Of a stretch of 64,000 nucleotides of DNA, positions 22,329-34,500 are shown in pieces. The notes beneath the pieces were generated by a model that saw nothing but the letters and a program-made list of their open reading frames with translations, was not told where the DNA came from and searched no databases. Source of the stretch: Tubulanus polymorphus (taxonomy: Eukaryota; Nemertea; Palaeonemertea; Tubulaniformes; Tubulanidae); the NCBI RefSeq assembly GCF_964204645.1, contig NC_134032.1, positions 4,676,916-4,740,915 of the forward strand, read 5' to 3'. How positions within the stretch are numbered: the stretch's first letter is position 1; the number at the start of each line of letters is the position of its first letter. Position numbers and translations under genes: made by a program.

Positions 22329-22622
22329 GGGTGTCTACCTGTCATCCATCCTGTGCGATCATCACCTAACTGTTGTGTAGGGTGTCTACCTGTCAACCGT
22401 CCTATGCAGTCATCACCTAACTGTTGTATTGGGTGTCTACCGGTTAACCGTTCTGTGCAGTCATTACCTAACTGTTGTATACAGTGTCTACCTGTCGTCC
22501 GTCCTGTGCAGTCATCACCTAACTGTTATGTAGGGTGTCAGCTGTCAACCGTCCTGTGCAGTCATCACCTAACTGTTATGTAGGGTGTCATCTGTCAACC
22601 GTCATTTAGAGTCATCACCCTA
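22329..22622. repeat. 51 bp minisatellite, ~6 units
   Basis: Units begin GGGTGTCTACCTGTC and end CACCTAACTGTTGTGTA; the first four are 51 bp, later ones are 1-2 bp shorter and the last is partial. An open frame across it is an artefact of the 51 bp (17-codon) period. Confidence 0.9.
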
Positions 22623-23762
22623 GTATGTAAGGCGTATTACTACGCTTTTATATTTGAGCTTGCGCATTAATTCCCCGATTTACTCCAAAAGTATCTCTAC
22701 ACGTTGCACTATAATGTCGTATATCGGACTTGGGCCTGTACCCCTCAACCTGTTTAATCGAATATTCGGTTTAATCGCAGGGACTGTATGTAGCGAGTCT
22801 GACGAATTCTGAAAAGTGGCCACTTTCGGAAAAATTTATATCAAGCTCTGATTAGTGCTTAATGTTTAGGTAAATCCTGGTAATGTTTGAAAAATTCCCA
22901 TCGGATTAAAGAATATAACGCATTTAAAAGTTAGAAATTCCGTTGTTTTAATTTTTGCCGCAAAAAGCTACTACGATTTTTCTAGCAAGGTCTATGGTTG
23001 GTATATTCATACTTCAATTATTACGTCAAATATGAGAAGATAAATTTATAATACAAATATTTAAATCTTAGTGGACCCATTATTTGTTATCAATTTTCAA
23101 TAATTGTTCGTATGAAATTATGATTAAATGTATTACCAAGTTTGTTCCCGGCGTTATTATGAAATTAACTTACATTACCAAGTTAGCAATGATAGACTGG
23201 GATATTTTCCGGGGACATATTTTCCAGGACATTTTTTCCGGGGACATTTTTCCCATTGACATATTTTCCAGGACATTTCTTTTCGGAAGATTTTACCGTA
23301 TACCAAATCCAACATTCGGCTTCCGTCGGATTTCTCGGTGAATGAACCAATCAGCGAACACAACAACAAATGCCTACTCGTCTGGAAGAAAATTGTCAGA
23401 ATCATCATCATCGATATCGATTTGTTTTAACTTAAAAAACAGATGATCATCATATAAATGTATCTAAATTCAACTTCGAAATATCGATGACGCTTTTTTA
23501 AACGTACAAATATTTCGAGCGTTGAGGAACAGGTAACTATTTCTCCATTGAATCCATACGATGATTTACACAAATATGATGAACTGAAATAGCGTCAAAA
23601 TAATAACGAAGATTGTAATGTTTGCAAGATTGGAATTTCAGAAAGATTTTTATTTCGGATATCCAATTGACTTCATTTAATTGTTCCTTTTCTCGTCCTG
23701 TCTAAATTTCGATGAACATCCTCCGGGATCGAATCCCCCCCCCCTGTCTGGTTTTGTTTCAG
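22623..23762. other. Intergenic; short FRGH-type direct repeats
   Basis: At ~23207-23285 a TTTTCC(A/G)GGGACAT-like word occurs about five times. No gene recognised. Confidence 0.4.
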
Positions 23763-26700
23763 AAATGGACGGCGCGTCACGAGACGTTTTGACAAAAATC
23801 GTCAACAGTTTTAGAACTCTGAAAATGACCCGCGATCGGAACAGATACATGTTCCGTATGGTAAGCTAGTAGTAACAATGACAAAAAATATAATAATTAT
23901 AATTATCAAAGCGATTTATAAAGAGCTTCACCAGAGCGATTTACATGTTAAAAATGCCTCCACAAAGAAAGCATTTTAACTGCTCCATCGATGGAAGTGA
24001 CTGCCCGGCTGTGATAGGAAACTCGTCCCACTTTGGGGCACTGTTGGAAAATGCACGACCACCATTATACTGTGACTATGAACAACCTACGAGCAATTAT
24101 CTGAAAGATTAGATAATTGCTCGTAGGAACAACTAATGAAACTTGATTAGCTGATCGAATTGCACGTGTGTGCTGCTTGTTATAGTTGGATAGTCAGTGT
24201 TAACTTATGATGTTACTCGCAGGTCCTAAGTAGAGCCGGTTTTTGACTCTAAGTGACAGGTTTTGTGCTTGGTGTCAAATCCATTGCATATGGAAGACAG
24301 ACGATGGAAGTCAGTCCATGTGGACGTAACGCTTAAAAATGGGCACATTTCGCGCGCGTTATGAACAGCCCACGATTTTGTTAGGAACCATTTAATAACC
24401 GGGAGCCAGACACTTAAATGATGATTTTCTCTTCTCATTACACGTAAAATCGATATTGCCGATGTTATTGTGTTTCAGTATTGGGATACTGTATTGAGTC
24501 GTATGGCTGAAAACTACGCGTCCACTTGTCCCGATACCGTCATATCCGAAACGAGGAACTATATACCAGGTAATACACAACCATCCAGAAACAAAACAAG
24601 AGACCTCCCTCCGTACAACCCTAATGACGTCATCATCCAATACTATAATCTATACGATTCAGGTCGAGGTCGCGTGGATCAGTTGGTGTTAGTAATGGCG
24701 GATGAGGTGATGAACGTCTAGCGGAATTACGTCACTGCGGCTGAGTCACGTGACTACGCGGGTATTCTCATGGATGTGGCTGGAGAACTCAGTGACGGAA
24801 CGACGGATCAGTTTCTGTCGATGTTCCTCTCCCCGGATAATGCGGTGAAAGTAAGAGCTTATAGCACCTCCCGTCGATTCGAAAAAAAAGTTTTGTATTA
24901 CCAAAACAAATTCGTTTATTCAAAAACTAATTATCTTATTTTTCAATTTTTAAAAGTTTTATTTTAAAGTTTTCCACAAACTCAAGATGTAACGCGCTAT
25001 GTCAATCATGTCAGGGATTTGATTCTGAAGATGGCTTGATTTCTATGATTATATTTTCTTGTTTCAATGTTATAGTTTGAACATGCTACTGCTATGAAGT
25101 TGGGCTGCGGTCTGAAGGCGTGTTCACCGCAAAAGAACGTGCTCGTTTGTAACATAGCCCCCAGGTATTTAGCATTTCACTCAAGTTTAGAATTGATCAT
25201 GGAGTCACCCGCATGGAGCTTGCAGAATTGGTGTCTAATGTCAATATCAAATTGCTCCGGGTCGGGTTCCTGCTGAGCTGTCTTTTCAGTAGTACATACC
25301 TGATAAAGTTGTTTAGTAGGACAAGCACAGATGAGCAGCTTAACTAAAAACATCGACCATTTCATTGAAATGTTACCGAAAATTCTCCTTTAGAATTGGG
25401 TTGTCTTCAAAGAGACTTTTTGGTAATCCTTCATTACAGCATAAAATGGATTTTAAAGGTTGATGTTTCAGTTCAGCTGCCTCAATCTGTGCTGGTTCGA
25501 TAAACATCTATCAAGTTTGTTCCACTAAAACTGGCTGAGCTAGGCCACCCAACTGACGTCCTCTCACGCAAAAGTTTAAACAAATATTAACTAAACGAAT
25601 ATTTGAAAAAATCTCAAGAGCTTTAAACCGACCTAATAAGCAGATTATCATAATCAGGCTGTCCCGGGTTCGAAACCGAGTTGATTCCGAGTTGGTCTCA
25701 GATGCTGAATCGATGATAAGAGAGGTCCTAGGTTCGAACCCATTGAGTGTAAATTCTAATTGGTTCCTAATTGAACACAAATCATTAATTCGGGAATGAT
25801 CCTACCTTTTGGATTTTCGTTTAACTTAACAATTCCGGACATTCTGTAATTTTTGGAAAGTTCCAAAAGATGGCGAGCTATGATTATGGTCTTTTCGAAC
25901 AACATGTCTTTAGTAGCTCCATCGGAATTCAGTCATTTCCGGTAAATTCTGATAGATGACGATCCATGATTCCAGGAACATCTGCAAATTTTAATTCATC
26001 CTGATTATTTTTGCTTTACCATAGGAAAGTTCGTCAAGTGAGCGAATGTCGAGTGCGGAACCTTCACTGGATTGTCCCGACAACTTCAACGCAGAATATC
26101 AGTTAGGCTATGTGATGAGTTTCAAGTAACGCATTGGGCGGGGGAATATATAATAAATGAAGGAAAAAGACATTATTTCTTATGACTGGATGATTCTTTG
26201 GTCGTTTTCTTACTCCGATGGACAGGGGTTGGGGTGGTTCAATGTAGACATTTATATGTGGACATGGGGGAGGGAGGTCAAAATTTTGAAATTTAGCGTG
26301 GACGTCTTTTGTTGAAACTCCTTAAGTTGTTTCAGTCGGTAGATCCACATTATAAACAACAATTTTATTCTGGTTGTTTTTATTTGATTGTTTTCAGATT
26401 GTGGTGACAGGAATGTGTGCAGCTATAACGCTTTACTTTATCCGGTCACCTGTAGTTGTTGGTGCGATAGAGTTTTCGTATCTTCCGTCAAACCGTACGT
26501 TAACAGAGACGATTCATGTTCGCGTAAGTGTCTCGAAGGTTCTCACGAGATCCCGCCGCGTTTCCCGAAGTTTCTAGCGAGGATCTCGTATGTTCCTCGC
26601 GAGAACCTTTGAGAAACGATACAGGATCTCGCGAGATCCTTCGAGAAACAATATGGGATCACTTATCGTTTCTCAAATGTTATCGCGAGATCTCGTAATT

Positions 26701-27088
26701 TTCTCGAGGGTTCTCGCGAGATCCATCTGTACAAATACAATATTATCCTTAACATACAATTTGTATCACATAATTCGTTATCGACAACATTACGAAATAT
26801 GTTTTATTTTTCAAGGCGTTGATTAACTTCATTTTCTCGTTTGTTCTGTAGTAAATTGTACGAAAGTGAGAACGGATGAAAGTGTGACGCAACAGTTTGA
26901 CGGGATCGATTCTAAGCTGGAGATGAAGGATTTAAAAGCGTCTTGTATGACACCGGATACATCTCCAACAACTCCAGCTCCAACGACTCTCGTTCCAACA
27001 TCAACAACGACTCATAATTCGAAGATAACTTCGACTCCAAGTACCAGGACTCCAGCTCCAAGTGCGCCACATCCAGACGAGTCAAACG
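23763..27088 (+). CDS. CAP-superfamily (SCP/CRISP-like) secreted protein gene, partial
   Basis: Host gene read from splice-consistent exons. 23763-23860 (acceptor TTTGTTTCAG, donor GTAAGC) and 24479-24850 join in phase 0 to give a CAP-like start (YMFRM then YWDTVLSRMAENYASTCP), matching the 'M..W...LA..A...A..C' block. Exon 25076-25164 encodes AMKLGCGLKAC and NVLVCNIAP, the conserved GC/CNY-type CAP block. A candidate exon near 26025 has no clear frame. Exon 26399-26523 is Cys-rich (CSYNALLYPVTCSCWC); exon 26852-27088 joins it in phase and ends in a Thr/Pro-rich, mucin-like stretch. An in-frame TAG at 24719-24721 suggests a pseudogene, an unseen intron, or a sequence error. The signal-peptide exon was not found. 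The transposon at 27278 lies just downstream, probably in the next intron. Confidence 0.6.
24087..24126. mobile_element. Micro-hairpin with 7 bp flanking repeat (2)
   Basis: Arms CTACGAGCAATTATCT (16 bp, perfect) around an 8 nt loop, 40 bp in all. Flanked by GAACAAC at 24080-24086 and 24127-24133. Same arms as the hairpin at 42173. Lies in an intron of the CAP gene. Confidence 0.85.
26535..26725. promoter_or_regulatory. Cluster of TCTCGCGAGA-type palindromes
   Basis: Exact TCTCGCGAGA at 26627-26636 and 26712-26721, near copies at 26595 (CCTCGCGAGA) and 26681 (TATCGCGAGA), plus decayed versions (TCTCACGAGA, TCTCGTA). In vertebrates TCTCGCGAGA is a promoter element bound by BANP; here it is intronic and repeated, so it may equally be a decayed minisatellite. 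Confidence 0.5.
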
Positions 27089-27593
27089 GTAGGGTATCTC
27101 TAGCAGCCAGTGAAGATAGTCACTGAAAATTTGTCAAATGCCACGTGAAAAAATTTGCTCAACACAACCATTCAGCTGGAGACAGGGTCTCAAGTCGACT
27201 TTCCCAAGTGAACATTCAAACTAAAACGGTTTTTCGATTTGTTTCTAGGACGACAGAAATTTGTTATCTGCAAGATACACTGTTAAAAATAACTGCAATT
27301 TTACAGCAAAATTGTAACAAGATATCTTGTAATGTACATAATTTATGTAAAATTTACAATCACGCTGTCAATTTACAAAATAGTATTTGACAATTACAGT
27401 TTATGCTGTTATTCTCTGTAAATCTACAAGAAATCCTTGTTATGTTACATTACTGATTACAGGCCAAGTGTTGGCTAAGGTACCATGAGCCATTACTTAA
27501 GAAATAATTTTTAATGGTTTGATACAAAGCCACAGAGGGTATTTAAAAAAGATTGTAGTGTAATTGATTAATATACATCGGTGAATTAATCAT

Positions 27594-27676
27594 GGGATTC
27601 GAACCTCACAACGATACTGAATGAATTTTGGGATTCGAACGTAATGATATTGAACGTCTATTTACGGGACTCGAAC
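27594..27676. repeat. Three GGGATTCGAAC units at 36 bp spacing
   Basis: GGGATTCGAAC at 27594 and 27630 and GGGACTCGAAC at 27666, an exact 36 bp period with loosely similar spacers. T-arm-like words as in the array at 19242, but no stems. Confidence 0.6.
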
Positions 27677-27949
27677 ATCACAGTGAGTAACCTTACTCTC
27701 GCTACTTTCGTTGAATAAACACCTGTTGGAAAGCGTGGTAAGCGTGGAAGTGGAAACGTGAAGTGGATCGAATTAGCATTCGTTTGGATTAAATAAGGAT
27801 AGATCGAGCAACCTCAGTGTAAGTATATGATGTAGGCCTATGTTGTGATAACAAGTTTAGTTGAATTCTCTATATATTTGATAAAACAGTTCTTGTTAAA
27901 GAATGAGGCCCAAAAAATTGCCGTGGCTACCACCAACTCTACTCTCTCG

Positions 27950-28240
27950 CCACCACACCAGGGGGCGTTGAATATTGAATTATATACAATTTGCCTATTT
28001 ATATTGGTACCTATGAATATTTTCTAACCACAATCAATTACAAAGTTGTAGCTTATGACATGTTGTATATGTTGAGTTTCAAGGTCATTAGTCCTTGTAG
28101 AACTTGTAGGCATATGTCATGGTCCAACCATCATGGGGCGTTGAATATTGAAATTTTCTGTTTGTTCGGCATTTCAAACCACTTCCCGAGTGGACATGGT
28201 GTCCCTGGACCCCTAGCTTATGAAGACGATCATATTTTAT
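27950..28240. repeat. Fragment of the repeat seen at 5488-6431
   Basis: Shares CACCAGGGGGCGTTGAATATTGAA, split here by short changes, the 'CACAATCAATTACAAAGTTGTAGC' region and the end CATGGTGTCCCTGGACCCCTAG (differing at one base). Truncated on its left. Confidence 0.7.
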
Positions 28241-28295
28241 CTAGTGCCTTAGTGGAGAATCTTACTAAGTTTTGATTAATTTTTTCAGTTTTCCC

Positions 28296-30944
28296 ATGCG
28301 ATATCAATGTAAAGAATGTGCATACACGTCTGCCTCGTTGAAGAGATATGTCCAACATTATAGGCTTCATAGGAATGTCCCTAATTTACTCTTTCCGTGT
28401 GGTGTACCAGGCTGTTCTCAGGAATTTAGAAACTATTCAACTTTCAATAGTCATGTATCAACCAATCACCTTGAGTATAGAAGGAGAGTTAAACTGTCAT
28501 GTGTTGATCGAAGTGAAAGAGATAGGCTCATATGCTCTTTCGATTTCTGCGAACAAAATTGTATAGATGTACTTGAACTTGTTAGTCACTTGAAGAAACA
28601 TATAAGAGAAGGTAGAGAAGTAAATTGCCCATTCGCCAACTGCACTTTTAAGTACAATAAATATCGATATCATGTAAATTGGGCACAGGAAGAAATAGCT
28701 GCTGTTTATCTTCAAGCTGAACCAGATCCCTTTGGAATACGAGAAAATGATAGGCAAATAGATGTTAATGATCAGTTAAATGAAGATTGTGTGTATGACT
28801 TAGAAGATAATGATGAAATAGATGTAGATGTAGAGGATCAACAATTTCTTGACCATTTTGCTTTATTGTTACTCCGTCTTCAAGCAAAACATCATTTGCC
28901 TGAATCAGTTATTCAAGTCATTGTAGATTCATTCAATGATTTTGGTAATCTGCATAACCAAAAATTAAGACATGATTTAAAGTTGAATCTTGCAAGTCAT
29001 AATATTCCAAATGACACCATAGAAACTGTTGTTGAGACCTTGGCAAGTGCGGACTGTTTTAAACCTCTTAAATCGGAGCTTAAAAGTACTTACAAAAGAA
29101 AAAGATATTTCAAAGAAAATTTTAATTATGTTGAACCAGTATCACTTCGGTTAGGTGTGAATTCAAATAACAAAGAACAATTTTGCCATTATGTTCCAAT
29201 CAAAGACAAATTATCTGCCATGCTCAGTGATAGGACTGTGGTTGATCAGTTGGAAAATTATCATCAGTCAATCAATGAAACTTATAGAGATATATTTGAT
29301 GGACGTGTTTACAAAAACATTGAGCTATTCCAACGTTTGCAAGTCTCCCTAAAGATTATCTTATATCAGGATTCATTTGAAGTAGTTAATCCATTAGGGA
29401 GTGCAAAGACCAAGCACAAAATTTTAGCAGTTTATTTCAACTTAGCAAATTTCTTGCCTCACCATCGTTCTAAGATAGATCCTATGCAATTAGTGCTCTT
29501 GTGTACCGAAAAGAATGTAAAAGAGTTTGGATTTGATAATGTTCTCAGTGTTTTAGTGAATGATTTAAAAGACCTGGAAACAAATGGCATCAGTTATAGG
29601 GATGGGAAGATTTTTGGAGCTGTAGTAAATATCACAGGTGACAACCTTGGCAGCCACGCCATTGGAGGGTTTGTAGAAAACTTTAGTGGTGAATACTTCT
29701 GTAGATATTGCTTAATTACCAGAGCTGATCTTCTAGAAAACAAACATCATGCCATGCTCCGTACCCCTTTAAGCTATGATTCTTCACTTGAAACTCTTAA
29801 AGATATGCCAGAAGCTACTCATCACCAGGGTGTAAAAAAGAATAGCATATTTAATAATCTACCAAACTTTCATGTGTGTGAACCAAGGCTTCCACCTTGT
29901 TTGGGTCACGACCTTTTTGAAGGAGTTGTTACTTACGATCTAGCAAAAGTGTTCTCTCACATGATCAAAACTAAGAAATGGTTTACATACGATTACCTCA
30001 ACAATAAGATCAAAAAATTTGCTTTTCAAAGTTATGATGCTGCTGACAGACCATCTATTGTAGACAGCAAAAAAGAAAAAGTTGGTGGGCATGCTGTACA
30101 AACATGGTGCCTCTTGCGAAATCTACCTTATTTGATTGGCTCTAAGGTGGTTAAGGATGATCAATTATGGGAAATGGTAATATTGTTGCGTAGAATTGTA
30201 GAATATATTTGTGCTCCTGTAATAATGGAATATCAACTGAATTACTTACAGACTATCATAGATGAATATTTACAGATTGTTAATACCATAACTACCCTTC
30301 GACCGAAACACCACTTTCTCTTCCATTATCCGTATCTTATCCGTTGCTTTGGGCCTTTAATGCGCGTTTGGGCTATGCGTTTTGAGCAAAAGCACAAATA
30401 TTTCAAAACAGCAGTGAGGCAGATCCAGAATTTTATTAACATAACTAAGTCTCTGAGTGAACGACATGAACTATTCCAAGCTTATCTAATGAAAGGTTCT
30501 TTGTTCCCTGTTGAGACTTATTTAGAAAAATCTATACCGTTCAGTAGGGAACTCTATAATGATAGCATTAGGGGCTGCATTGAAATCTTTGAGCAACAAA
30601 CTGGTCAAAATATTCCACCTCATGCTTCCATTTCTGATCGAGTATGTTACAATAGTATTGTATATAGTAAGGGATTGTTAGTTATGATAAAGTACAGAAT
30701 TGCGGAAGCAGAATTTGGTCGAATTGTGCAGTGTTTAATGTTTGAAAAGAAAATACTGTTAATTGTTGAATGTCTGGTAGGAGAACATGATCCCAATCTT
30801 GGATTATATGAGCTTAGTTATATTCCAAATAGTTTCCTGTGTATGGATATTCAAAGTTTAATTGATTATCAGCCATTGGTCACTTACCCATTTGATGGAA
30901 AAAAGTATGTCGCTCTTAAACATGCCATTCAGGAATCTGCATAG
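28296..30944 (+). CDS. Zinc-finger CACTA-like transposase
   Basis: 882 residues, uninterrupted. Start taken at 28296, eight bases after an acceptor (TTTTTTCAG at 28280-28288), so a 5' non-coding exon is likely. N-terminus: C2H2 units YQCKECAYTSASLKRYVQHY, FPCGVPGCSQEF...HVSTNH and two weaker Cys/His pairs. Core: VVNPLGSAKTKHKILAVYF, LVLLCTEKN, then NITGDNLGSHAIGGF and YFCRYC, CLGHDLFEGVV, KHHFLFHYPYLIRCFGP and RFEQKHKYFKT; Asp/His/Glu residues in these blocks are probably catalytic (inference). This family is common in fish and invertebrate genomes as 'uncharacterised' proteins beside SAM-domain genes. Its placement within CACTG ends with a TA repeat supports a cut-and-paste transposase. The absence of lesions suggests recent activity or selection. 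Confidence 0.8.
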   Translation: MRYQCKECAYTSASLKRYVQHYRLHRNVPNLLFPCGVPGCSQEFRNYSTFNSHVSTNHLEYRRRVKLSCVDRSERDRLICSFDFCEQNCIDVLELVSHLKKHIREGREVNCPFANCTFKYNKYRYHVNWAQEEIAAVYLQAEPDPFGIRENDRQIDVNDQLNEDCVYDLEDNDEIDVDVEDQQFLDHFALLLLRLQAKHHLPESVIQVIVDSFNDFGNLHNQKLRHDLKLNLASHNIPNDTIETVVETLASADCFKPLKSELKSTYKRKRYFKENFNYVEPVSLRLGVNSNNKEQFCHYVPIKDKLSAMLSDRTVVDQLENYHQSINETYRDIFDGRVYKNIELFQRLQVSLKIILYQDSFEVVNPLGSAKTKHKILAVYFNLANFLPHHRSKIDPMQLVLLCTEKNVKEFGFDNVLSVLVNDLKDLETNGISYRDGKIFGAVVNITGDNLGSHAIGGFVENFSGEYFCRYCLITRADLLENKHHAMLRTPLSYDSSLETLKDMPEATHHQGVKKNSIFNNLPNFHVCEPRLPPCLGHDLFEGVVTYDLAKVFSHMIKTKKWFTYDYLNNKIKKFAFQSYDAADRPSIVDSKKEKVGGHAVQTWCLLRNLPYLIGSKVVKDDQLWEMVILLRRIVEYICAPVIMEYQLNYLQTIIDEYLQIVNTITTLRPKHHFLFHYPYLIRCFGPLMRVWAMRFEQKHKYFKTAVRQIQNFINITKSLSERHELFQAYLMKGSLFPVETYLEKSIPFSRELYNDSIRGCIEIFEQQTGQNIPPHASISDRVCYNSIVYSKGLLVMIKYRIAEAEFGRIVQCLMFEKKILLIVECLVGEHDPNLGLYELSYIPNSFLCMDIQSLIDYQPLVTYPFDGKKYVALKHAIQESA

Positions 30945-30970
30945 ATTAGATAGAGGTAACTGAAATTCAT

Positions 30971-31310
30971 AGGCGTTTTAACGAGCATCCGATTTTTGCG
31001 ATCGATCGGAGAAACGCATTTACGAGCACCGATTTTTGCGATCGATTTCAAGATCTGCGTTTTTACGAACACGATTTTCCGATCGATTTTTGCGATCGAA
31101 CAACTCGCTCCACGATCGATTTGGCGATTTGATTTCCAAGATGGCGGCACTTTGTAGTGGATAAAGATATTATCTTTCCACGTCGCCATGTTTATGTCAT
31201 GTGATTTACCTAAACTGTCATCGTTTTTACGAACATTCGATTCGATCGCACGATCGACGCAAATCGTTCACGAAATCGATCGCAAAAATCGGATGCTCGT
31301 AAAAACGCCT
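30971..31310. mobile_element. 340 bp MITE between the two CACTA genes
   Basis: Terminal inverted repeats of ~37 bp, AGGCGTTTTAACGAGCATCC... at the left and ...GGATGCTCGTAAAAACGCCT at the right. The inside repeats the words GATTTTTGCGATCGAT and GTTTTTACGA several times in both orientations. No coding sequence and no clear target duplication. Confidence 0.85.
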
Positions 31311-31516
31311 CTGATTTAGTGGATTTTTAACAATTTTATCCATTTGTCTGATTTAAAAGAATTTATTGGTTTGCTGACTATTGAATTTAAAAAATAAAAA
31401 AGATAGTAGCCATGATCACAAACATTTTTGGGACAAGCCAAATTCTGAAATACCCCAGTTCCTCCATTTGTAAGGATATTAATTGCATTAAAATGAATTA
31501 GTTCTTTATTTTACAG

Positions 31517-34500
31517 ATGGATGACCGTGATACTGAATTTGATTTTGAGGCGTGGTGTATATCTAATAGTATCACTGAAAATACGAAAGAAATTTTATTG
31601 CACGAAGATTTGGCTAGAAAAGACTGTTTGAAAATGTTGGAACCGGACATCGTTAAAGAATTAAAACTATCAATTGGTCAACGACTGGCACTTATGAATG
31701 GCGTTGCAAAACTTCAATGTTATAATAGAAATTCACCACAAACTCAATTTCCCAAAAGTTCTCAATCGTCTAGTTCATTTACCAGTAATCAGTCTTTCAC
31801 TGTAAGTGAATTTGATGATTCAGCTGATGAAATGGAGGTTTTCAAAATTCCTTATGATAAGATTGATTCTTCAACTCTGGAGTTATTACGAAGTAATACT
31901 AAACGAAATTCCGCTGGCATGAAAGAATTAATCCGCAACATTACAGCCCAAATTGTATATCAGAAGATTCCTACAGCCAAATCAAGCATTGAACGAGTCG
32001 CTAGAAAATTAACCTCGAAATTTCCTTGTCTAAAGGAAACCGACTTAAGCGGTAGGCCAATTGGTAACGGTATACAATCACTCGTATCTAGCATTCAGTG
32101 GAGACTTATTAATCAAAGGAGACTTTGTACTAAACCGACCGTGTACACTTCGAAAAAACGAGTTGGAGGAGGTGATCTTGAAGGAACATCATGCGTTTCT
32201 TCTAGTAATCGTGATAGTTACGGTTGTATCAACTGGTCAGTTAGACATGCAGAAGGTGAAACGCCAGTTTCACAAGTTATGAAACAGGAGTTTTTAAAAA
32301 GTGAATTTATAAAAGGTGTATATAATGCAGAGATTGACGAAGCCATGCGTCTAATATACTCGTCTCAAAGGCATATGATAAATAGTCATGAGCCGTTGTC
32401 AGAAATCCGCAATGCATGGCCATATTTAATGACATACAAATATCTGATGGCGCATTTTGATACTCTTATGCATTTATCGACTCATGACTTATTTGATGAA
32501 GCAATAATGGCCAACAACAAAGCAGGTAGTTTATATAATTTTATAATGCGAAAGAGTAAAAATGCTAAGTGCAGCAGCTGGGTGGCGGAAATGGATAAAC
32601 ATATTGCACAAAAAAGGAATAAAGAGGCGCTGACAATTGGATTCTTGCCACTTCTGGTAAGCTACTTCGAAGAAGATGTCGATTTTGTGTTTCGTGTTTT
32701 TAGTGTAAGTATTGATTTTAAAAGGGTTCTTCTGCACTGTATCTATCAAGTATAATTATATGTATTTTAAGTGAAATGACAATAATCTTGTATCTTTCCT
32801 GAATAACGTTGCTGGAAATGGGTAGATTGGGCTCAGTTCATACATAAAAAACTATGCCATTTTGTCGATGATTTCCACAAAATTTTCAGATAGCATAAGT
32901 TGTGAATTTGAAAAACTAGACTTTGCTCTATGTTGTTATTACCTCAAAAAGATTCCATTCGTGCTGCTGGGATATTATATTCTTGATTGAACTTCATTTG
33001 GACTAAAAATTACATGTATAAGCAGAATCAAAATGGCATACTGTTGACTTGTTAAAAATAGATATTGAATATTTCTTGTATTTTTTTATTTTTAGGAGAG
33101 AAACGCTATCAGAAATCTAGGAAATTCTGCAATAATTATTGCTCTAGGTAAGATTAATCAAATTTGTTTATGTGATGATGAGGAAATTTTATTTCACAAA
33201 AGAAAAATCTACCACATCATTCCTTTACCATTTTCGAAATGTTTTTCGTTCTGAATGTGATTCTTATCTGTATAAAAATTGACATGTGACTTTATTTTGC
33301 AGCTCTTTCATGTTGTTTGTACATATTACAAACATATTTACTTCATATTGTTTGTACGTATTGTTTTCTTATGGCAGTCTTACGTAACCCTGCAACTTTT
33401 AAAGGCTAGCTTAGGTCGACTTGCTACGCAAGGGATACATAACAACTGTCAGGAACCAGTGGTGTTCCATGCACCACGTAAGCTTGCCTGAACTCAATCT
33501 ATTAAGGCTAAAAATGTGATACCTTGTTTCACGCTTCACTATCGACTGGGTCACTAGTAGGCAATTCAATTTATCATGATTTCGGAAATAAAAATCATCT
33601 GGGTAGATAGAATAAGAGATTCAATTTGGCAAGTTATAGAGGAATGCGATATAATATTTTAGCCTATAAGATTTTGAATTTTTGATATTTTGCATATACA
33701 CACTGAAATTTTCCTTGCAGGTGAAAATATCTTTGAATCAACGGAGTTTCTTATTGCTGTGGAAAGCAGAATTTTGATAGAGTGTTTAAGTACATGGCAA
33801 CAGGCTGTAGAGGCATGGTTTTCTGTGCATTATGTTTTTAATCTCGCATATGATGACAACTGCAAGACCACTTTGGAATTTATTCAGAGGTATAATCCTT
33901 CATATTTCATGAAATTGAATGAAAATAGTGATAAGACCGCTTTTTAGGGAATTAGAGATCAAAGTGGTACCCGCATTGATCTCTAAGGCAATCAAGGATT
34001 CCATGTTTGCAGGCAAGGATCCACCAGGTGTCACTAGTAGACAGTTTGTCTTCTGCGTTAAGAGTTCTACATTTTAATTAAGGCTGAATGAACTTTACTC
34101 TTAAATGAATCAATTTTAATGAAAACTATACCGATATCTCATTGGAAGAATGAAAGTATTTGATGAGTCCTGCGACTATATTTATTCGGTGCAAACTAAT
34201 TTTGACAACTGACGACCTACGGCGTGTCACGTTGCGAGTTCCCCATTGTTAAATTCAGTCATACCCTATTCCAAGGTGAACTATAAAGGACCAAAATTCA
34301 AGTCAAAAGTGTTAAGATGAGAAGTACTAAATATTTATAAAAAAATTGATTTCATATGATTACAAGCACTTTAGTTATGAGACTCATTATCCCGATGAAG
34401 CTATTATGCATTAGTTGCAGACTTGTAATCTCCTAGGTGAGACAATTTTTTAGAAAGATTAAAGGTTGATACTTACCCTTTTTTTCTTACAGGTGTGTCA

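Noticed and set aside
22275-22583. Open frame of repeated PVQSSPNC units
   Set aside because: Product of a 51 bp minisatellite whose period is a multiple of three.
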